64,000 bases of DNA from Pezicula radicicola (lineage: Eukaryota > Ascomycota > Leotiomycetes > Helotiales > Dermateaceae). Location: assembly GCA_003008705.1 (NCBI GenBank), contig PDUO01000012.1, positions 76,870 through 140,869 on the forward strand, in the 5' to 3' direction. Each line of letters starts with the position of its first letter. Positions within the stretch are counted from its first letter, which is position 1. Below the pieces are notes generated by a model, which worked only from the letters and a program-made list of their open reading frames with translations, was not told the DNA's origin and made no database searches. The translations under genes were made by a program, and so were the position numbers. Shown in pieces: positions 58,902 to 64,000 of the stretch.

Positions 58902-59493
58902 ATGATTGCCCGGCCTCTGTTCAGAGCTTCACGGCTCTGCTGTCGCTGTTATGCAACCAGTACGCCAACCACACCTCCAATGCTTCTCAAAATCAGGTAA
59001 GGCCTTCCAATTGTGATGCAAAACTAAGCTGATAGATATGGTTCATAGAAAAGACATGAAAACAGCTATGCAAAACAAGGATTCGAATCGTCTCGCCGTA
59101 CTTCGAGCCCTGCTCACATCCACCCTTAATGCATCAAAAACCTCAAACCCAATAACAACGGACATGCAGATACTGGCACTGATTCGGAAAAATGCCGCTG
59201 CCAGTCGAGCAGCAAGTGAGGAGTTTAAAGGAGCCGGTCGAGCAGATCTGGCGGAGAAAGAAGAGAACCAATTGAAGATTATGGAGGAGTATACTGCGTC
59301 GGTCAAGCTGATGGGCCAGGATGAGATCAGGTCGACTGTCAAGATGATAGTGGATACTATGAGGGGTGATGGAGTAAAACTGCATATGGGTGATATATTG
59401 AAAACCGTATTTGCGCCTGAGGTATTGGGAAATGCAGCTGTGGAAAAAGCAGAGGTTACAAAGATCGTGAAGGAAGTTTTAGCAGAGGCATAG
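58902..59493 (+). CDS. AIM41: Mitochondrial YqeY/GatB-domain protein (AIM41-like)
   Basis: Small protein of the Yqey/GatB C-terminal-like family; the yeast member Aim41 is mitochondrial, and the molecular role is unsettled, possibly linked to tRNA amidation. Exons 58902-58996 and 59049-59493 give 179 residues. The N-terminus MIARPLFRASRLCCRCYATS is Arg/Ser/Ala-rich without acids, typical of a mitochondrial targeting peptide, with likely cleavage around CYATS. The domain follows: KDMKTAMQNKDSNRLAVLRA, NPITTDMQILALIRKN, SRAASEEFKGAGRADLAEKE and the end KAEVTKIVKEVLAEA. Length and order agree with the family. Confidence 0.88.
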
Positions 59494-60168
59494 AGGTGGT
59501 ATCATTACGGCAGTTTCGCAAGCTGTCTTGCACCAGGATGTACGAGTAGTTATATTACACAATCCGGGTTGGCGCAACGTGGGAAAACGAAGCAGACATG
59601 AACTCAATAAACAAAATTCGACTCGAGCTGCTGGAATTGTTACAGGTGCGTAAGCCTTTCCTGGTTGAGTTTGAGCTCTACCTTATTATTTATTAATCGC
59701 TTTCTAAGAGATCATTTCGAATGGCCATACTGTTGAGACATAAGAGATAGAACTTGACTAACTCACTTGATTTGAGCAACCTCCTTGGTTTGGTAACCTG
59801 TTGGTTTAAGTAACACACTAACCCCTAATCGAAATGATCAACAAACCAATGTGTACCGTAAATTATTTGAGACCGGTGTCCAATAAATAGAGGTCTTCTA
59901 GTCACACCTGAGTCACCGACGTGGTCTTGTACCATGTCTCTGTCTATTGTGTAGCTTTCGTGTTGTCCTAGGTCCTGGGCCTGGGCCAGAACCTTCAGCC
60001 TTGCCATTCCCCGTTAGTCATCGTCCTATCACAAGCGCGAACCTAACACCTGTTCCAGCATTATGCGCCACAGTGTTCAAGCTTCAAACTTGGAGCAAAC
60101 ATCCATTGACGCCAGAGTTGAAGCTCTTTTGATTCAGCTTCAAATAATGAGCTAACTGACGCAGCAAA
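59494..60168. other. Intergenic, with dispersed repeat copy B
   Basis: 3' region of the AIM41-like gene and 5' region of the PI 4-kinase gene. It includes the repeat copy at 59691-59784. No further gene. Confidence 0.5.
59691..59784 (+). repeat. Dispersed short repeat, copy B
   Basis: TATTAATCGCTTTCTAAGAG, GAGATAGAACTT and TAACTCACTTGATTTGAG follow in the same order as in copy A at 26290-26396. Confidence 0.6.
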
Positions 60169-62463
60169 ATGCCGAGGAACCGACCTCCAACGACGGGCTA
60201 TGCCAAAATTGCCCAGGCGGATGACTTCAGTGACGACGATGACGATGTCTTCGAAGACAACCAAACGTCTCTACAATCAGCGTCTGCTCCACGCTATGCA
60301 TCTATAATGCAACCCCGGCCCCATGGCGGCATGTACACAGATGGCTCTACATCTCCTCGAGCACCTCGACGCCAAAGACGCCAACGAAGCAATTCCTCTG
60401 GTGTTGACATCAAAGCAATCAACGCAAGGCTAGAGAAATGGGCGGACGAAATAGCTTCCAAGTTCAAGATTAAAAAGGTCAAAGGCAAGACCGAGGAGGA
60501 GGAGAAGCTCGAGATCCACCATTCCGTTTTCCAAGCTCCCGATGGCGTACGGCCTATGACGGCCGAGACATTGGCCTCCGAACCCGATTCTGACCGAATG
60601 ACGAAGGATGAGTTCAATGATGTGGTAGAAAGTGTCAGGGTAGCCATAGAGCAGGGCATTCACCCAAAGATGATATCCCAGGGGAGCTCTGGGAGTTACT
60701 TCGCTAGAAATAGCGACGGTAAAGTCGTTGGCGTCTTCAAGCCGAAGGATGAGGAACCATACGCGGCAGGAAATCCCAAATGGAACAAATGGATACATCG
60801 AAATCTATTCCCATGTTTTTTTGGCCGAGCATGTCTTATTCCCAATCTCAGTTACGTCTCGGAAGCTGCAGCATATACACTTGATTGCAGATTGAGAACC
60901 AACCTTGTACCGTACACCGACATAGTACACCTCTCTTCGAAATCCTTCCATTATGACTTCTGGGCTCGTAGGAGTTTCTATCGAAACAAAAAGCCTTTCC
61001 CGCCCAAAGTAGGCAGTTTCCAGGTTTTCCTTAAAGGCTTCAAGGATGCCAATATTTTCCTCCGCGAGAATCCGTGGCCGGACCAGTCGAACGGAGGATT
61101 TCGACCAAGCGACAACCCAAGGAAGAAGGGCAAGTGGAAGGAGACTTGTGGGTCAAGTGGTGCCAGGGACCATGAAGACGATGAGGAGAGTAGGCCTTCT
61201 TCAAGTGAGCCTCAGAGCAGACGTTTTGTTTGGACAGACGCGTTGAAACAATCATTCCGAGAGGAGCTGGAGAAGCTAGTTATCTTGGATTATATCATGC
61301 GAAACACGGATAGAGGACTTGACAATTGGATGATCAAGGTTGATTGGGAGAACCAAGATGTCTCAATCGTTTCTGAACCACCGCAAATGAACGGGGGCAA
61401 TAGCTCAGAAGTTTCACCACGCATGGGCTCTACATCAGATAACATCGGGCTGTCACAATTACCTTCTCACCCCTATAGGCTTCAACAGCCCATGGACGCC
61501 ACGAGCAGATCGGCGACTCCCAGAAATGCCGGGCCAACGATGTCGCTAGGGGCAATAGATAACAGTCTATCATGGCCTTGGAAACATCCTGATGCCTGGC
61601 GAAGCTTTCCATTTGGATGGCTCTTTTTACCAGTATCACTAATCGGACAGCCTTTCTCGCAAAAGACCAGAGATCATTTTCTTCCTCTGCTCACTTCCAA
61701 ACAATGGTGGAGCGAAACTCAGATGGAGCTGAGGAAAATATTTAGTCAAGATGCAGATTTCCAGGAGCGTATGTTTGCAAGACAAATTGCTGTCATGAAA
61801 GGTCAGGCATGGAATGTAGTTGAGACCTTGAAACTTGCAGATCACGGGCCTCTGGAATTGACACGGAGAGCACGAGTATGTGTATGGGATGACTTGGTAG
61901 ATATCCCCATTGCCACTCCAATGCGTAGGCCGTCTGCTGAAATGCGTCGGCGATCTGAGCTGCAGCTCAGTAAAGACCTGGATGACGAGATGGATATCAG
62001 CGCTGCAAACTCTTCGACTCCACAGCCCGATCTACTCGGGTTAGCAAGCCCTCCGGCTGAGCTCCCAAACCCAAATCGATTTGATTTGGGAAGTCCACGC
62101 GCGAGCGAAGACGCGTCAGGACCGCAATCCCCTGAGTCACCTGCAACGATTATGAATGCAGGTTTCGAAAGGAACAACCTGTCCAAGAGCCAGGTCAGAT
62201 TCTCGGAAAGGCCAAATCACTCTCGGAATCGAATGAGTTACGACGGGCCATCCAGGTCGCCAACTCAAGCTCGTCGGCCGGAAAGGAGGTTCTCGTCCTC
62301 TTCAAGGAATCATGGTGTAGCCGCCATGATGTATGAGGGAGATGACCTAGAAGGAGATCTCGGGTACGCAGCGGCTGAAGGAATGGAAGGGAACCAGAGA
62401 AAAGTGATCGTTGAACGGCTTGAGACGGTCAAAAGCAAGAATCCAGTCTTTAGTTGGTGCTAG
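60169..62463 (+). CDS. LSB6: Type II phosphatidylinositol 4-kinase (Lsb6-like)
   Basis: Makes phosphatidylinositol 4-phosphate on endosomal, vacuolar or plasma membranes. Single exon, 764 residues. The N-terminus is disordered with a run of Asp. The kinase domain shows the glycine loop SQGSSGSYF (about 170), the ATP-binding lysine in VVGVFKPKDEEPYA (about 190), and the Cys-containing LFPCFFGRACLIPN in the position of the palmitoylated motif of animal enzymes. SEAAAYTLDCRL, TDIVHLSSKSF and GSFQVFLKGFKDA follow, then the catalytic loop VILDYIMRNTDRGLDNWMIK (Asp near 381). A Ser/Gly-rich insertion of about 100 residues then separates WPWKHPDAWRSFPFGW LFLP, part of the C-lobe. The final 130 residues are low-complexity. 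The start is the first ATG, in MPRNRPPTTGYAKIA. Confidence 0.95.
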   Translation: MPRNRPPTTGYAKIAQADDFSDDDDDVFEDNQTSLQSASAPRYASIMQPRPHGGMYTDGSTSPRAPRRQRRQRSNSSGVDIKAINARLEKWADEIASKFKIKKVKGKTEEEEKLEIHHSVFQAPDGVRPMTAETLASEPDSDRMTKDEFNDVVESVRVAIEQGIHPKMISQGSSGSYFARNSDGKVVGVFKPKDEEPYAAGNPKWNKWIHRNLFPCFFGRACLIPNLSYVSEAAAYTLDCRLRTNLVPYTDIVHLSSKSFHYDFWARRSFYRNKKPFPPKVGSFQVFLKGFKDANIFLRENPWPDQSNGGFRPSDNPRKKGKWKETCGSSGARDHEDDEESRPSSSEPQSRRFVWTDALKQSFREELEKLVILDYIMRNTDRGLDNWMIKVDWENQDVSIVSEPPQMNGGNSSEVSPRMGSTSDNIGLSQLPSHPYRLQQPMDATSRSATPRNAGPTMSLGAIDNSLSWPWKHPDAWRSFPFGWLFLPVSLIGQPFSQKTRDHFLPLLTSKQWWSETQMELRKIFSQDADFQERMFARQIAVMKGQAWNVVETLKLADHGPLELTRRARVCVWDDLVDIPIATPMRRPSAEMRRRSELQLSKDLDDEMDISAANSSTPQPDLLGLASPPAELPNPNRFDLGSPRASEDASGPQSPESPATIMNAGFERNNLSKSQVRFSERPNHSRNRMSYDGPSRSPTQARRPERRFSSSSRNHGVAAMMYEGDDLEGDLGYAAAEGMEGNQRKVIVERLETVKSKNPVFSWC

Positions 62464-63295
62464 GGAGGTCACGTTGATACCAGTACCAATAACGTATTAA
62501 AACGTCCAGGGGAGAGCAGACCAACTATTATTCACGTGGAGCGCAGTGTTTTACGGCGTGGTGGCGGAAAGCTCGGGGAGCTTGTATAATAAATATCCCA
62601 CGGCGCAACGGTCTTATTATTCACGGCATTATGGTATGGATTTGTAACAAAGAGAAAGGAGATGGGAGCATTCAAGAAAATAGATTCCTGTCGACGCACC
62701 GAGCATGTTATGAAATAGAATTCTGAGCAAATACATGGAAACCTTCCTCTTTCTTTCATTTGTGTCTCGTGGTCTACCGTAGTCATTTACGAGCGTCCCC
62801 GAGGCTGGCGCTGTGCCGAGATGCATCATCGGCCCTAAACTTTGAAGACGAGAGAACAAATTTTCATGAGGTTGAGATTGAAAATGAAAGTGAATAAATA
62901 TATTACTTGTAGTACCCGCTCTCTCCTGCTGTTGATACATGGTTTCAAACCCTCAGCCTTTCGCAAGAGCTTACAGTAAATTGATTATTGCCCCTCGGCT
63001 TCTCAGAATGAAAACGTGAAGTCGAAGTGAAATACCTAGCCTACTCGAGCACTCCGTAATCGATAACAAATCAATCCACCGCACGCCATCGCACTTGATT
63101 GCTCATACAACACCAAGACACTCGCTGGGCCGACAACCTTCGTCACTCCTTTTGCCCTGTTTTGTTTGCTGCTTTGATGAACTCCATGCGTCCTTCCTGA
63201 AAAGCCTGTACGCTGAGGCGCGCAAACCCACCAACATCTGCTGCATATGCGACCGTCAGGAGTAAACAAGCGCATTGTTGGAGGATCAAGGGATC
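62464..63295. other. Intergenic
   Basis: 3' region of the PI 4-kinase gene and 5' region of the next gene on the same strand. Minus-strand open frames (62532-62940, 63036-63275) show no recognisable protein. Confidence 0.5.
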
Positions 63296-64000
63296 ATGGA
63301 ATCTTGGGAGAATTCGAATGGTTGGAACCAGTCAAATGGTAAGGCAGCTTCATTTCTTCTCCGCACTGCTCCCTTTTTCTACGCCGAGGCGCAAAACCAG
63401 GAATGATGGGTTTGCCTCTGTTCACATTCTCATACCCATACTGTCTCCCCAGAGTCCTCTCCGAGATACTGACATTTTCGGCGTACAAGGTCATCCTCGT
63501 AGCAACGCCCCTAACACGAACGGTGCTGGTCTTCCATACATACCGCAGAAGTGGAATGCTACCGCGCTCCTGAACCCCAGAGGCTCCCAGCAAGCCCCGC
63601 CCCAGCCGCCGAAAGATGAACGCAAAGATGTTGATTTTGCTTACACTCCATCTCTTCAAACTCAGCCTCAACCTCAAATAGCTTTCCAATTCGACAGTCC
63701 CGGAGGGTCACCCATTCCGTATTCCTCCCAACGACCATCCCCAAGTCCTTTGAACGATTATGGCTACAGTCACACCCCTAGTAACGATCACAAGATGGAC
63801 AGCCAAATTTCAGGCATGGGCCACATGCTAGAACGTATGCACAATGTAGCAGACCGGGATATGTTACCTCAGAAGCGGCGTAGGCTCTGTGAGAATCAAG
63901 TAAAGGACGGGGACGTTCGATTTAGTGGAGGGGGCAAAGGCGGGGTTCTGGGACAGTACATGAAAGAGAAGAAGGAAGAAGGCCGCAAAGAAGTTATCTC
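63296..64000 (+). CDS. N-terminal part of a large low-complexity protein (possibly SNF2-family helicase)
   Basis: The window ends inside this gene. Proposed exons are 63296-63338 and 63490 onward, a 151-base intron with GTAAGG and ACAAG ends. The joined frame reads MESWENSNGWNQSNGHPRSN and is open to the end of the window. The visible part is Pro/Ser/Gln-rich (PYIPQKWNATAL, QPQPQIAFQFDSPGGSP), then LERMHNVADRDMLPQKRRR and VRFSGGGKGGVLGQYMKEKK. Motifs like the last two occur, as far as I recall, in the N-terminal regions of fungal SNF2-type helicases, but no ATPase motif is within reach here. The open reading frame and the splice are plausible; the name is tentative. Confidence 0.55.

Overview
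This window is nuclear DNA of a filamentous ascomycete (Pezizomycotina). Genes are broken by short introns, mostly 47-180 bases, with fungal GT-AG ends. The gene content is typical of filamentous fungi: a Zn(II)2Cys6 regulator, LaeA-like methyltransferases, an Ost-alpha/TMEM184 membrane protein, CSF1 and RRP8. The gene set would fit a Leotiomycete, but I cannot fix the class without a search. Most exon structures below were rebuilt by eye. For most complete genes the exon lengths sum to a whole number of codons, which supports the models.

Layout. 1-214: end of a basic coiled-coil protein (+). 1685-5704: an intact LaeA-like methyltransferase and a secondary-type alpha/beta hydrolase, both (+). 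6258-8949: alpha-N-acetylglucosaminidase (-). 9662-11589: methylenetetrahydrofolate reductase (-). 12712-16829: gamma-tubulin complex subunit GCP2 (-), divergent from proteasome subunit alpha-5 (+). 17263-20890: a large Zn2Cys6 regulator (-), followed by 3.5 kb without genes. 24441-25982: RRP8 (+). 27366-28765: DDI1 (-), whose start codon is split by an intron. 29920-33629: a GNAT acetyltransferase (+), a decayed orotate phosphoribosyltransferase fragment (-) and NOG1 (+). 33630-40074: a gene-poor block whose only recognisable content is a second LaeA-like methyltransferase gene with two destroyed splice sites. 40075-42387: an Ost-alpha family membrane protein (-), divergent from the giant lipid-transfer protein gene CSF1 (42992-52966, +). 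A MITE-like inverted-repeat element lies in their shared promoter. 53901-56684: elongation factor 2 (+). 57118-57754: a small basic protein with a KEN motif (-). 58902-59493: AIM41/YqeY-like (+). 60169-62463: type II phosphatidylinositol 4-kinase (+). 63296-64000: start of an unfinished gene (+).

Most of the window is housekeeping: translation (EF2), ribosome assembly (NOG1, RRP8), proteasome and ubiquitin shuttling (alpha-5, DDI1), one-carbon metabolism (MTHFR), spindle (GCP2) and membrane lipid biology (CSF1, PI4K, Ost-alpha). The accessory part is small: the methyltransferase/hydrolase pair at the left, the gene-poor block at 33.6-40.1 kb, and several short repeat families in intergenic DNA. 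I saw no CRISPR array, rRNA, convincing tRNA or intact transposon. I found no clearly new multi-gene system. The most informative oddities are the two decaying genes, the split start codon and the short repeat elements.
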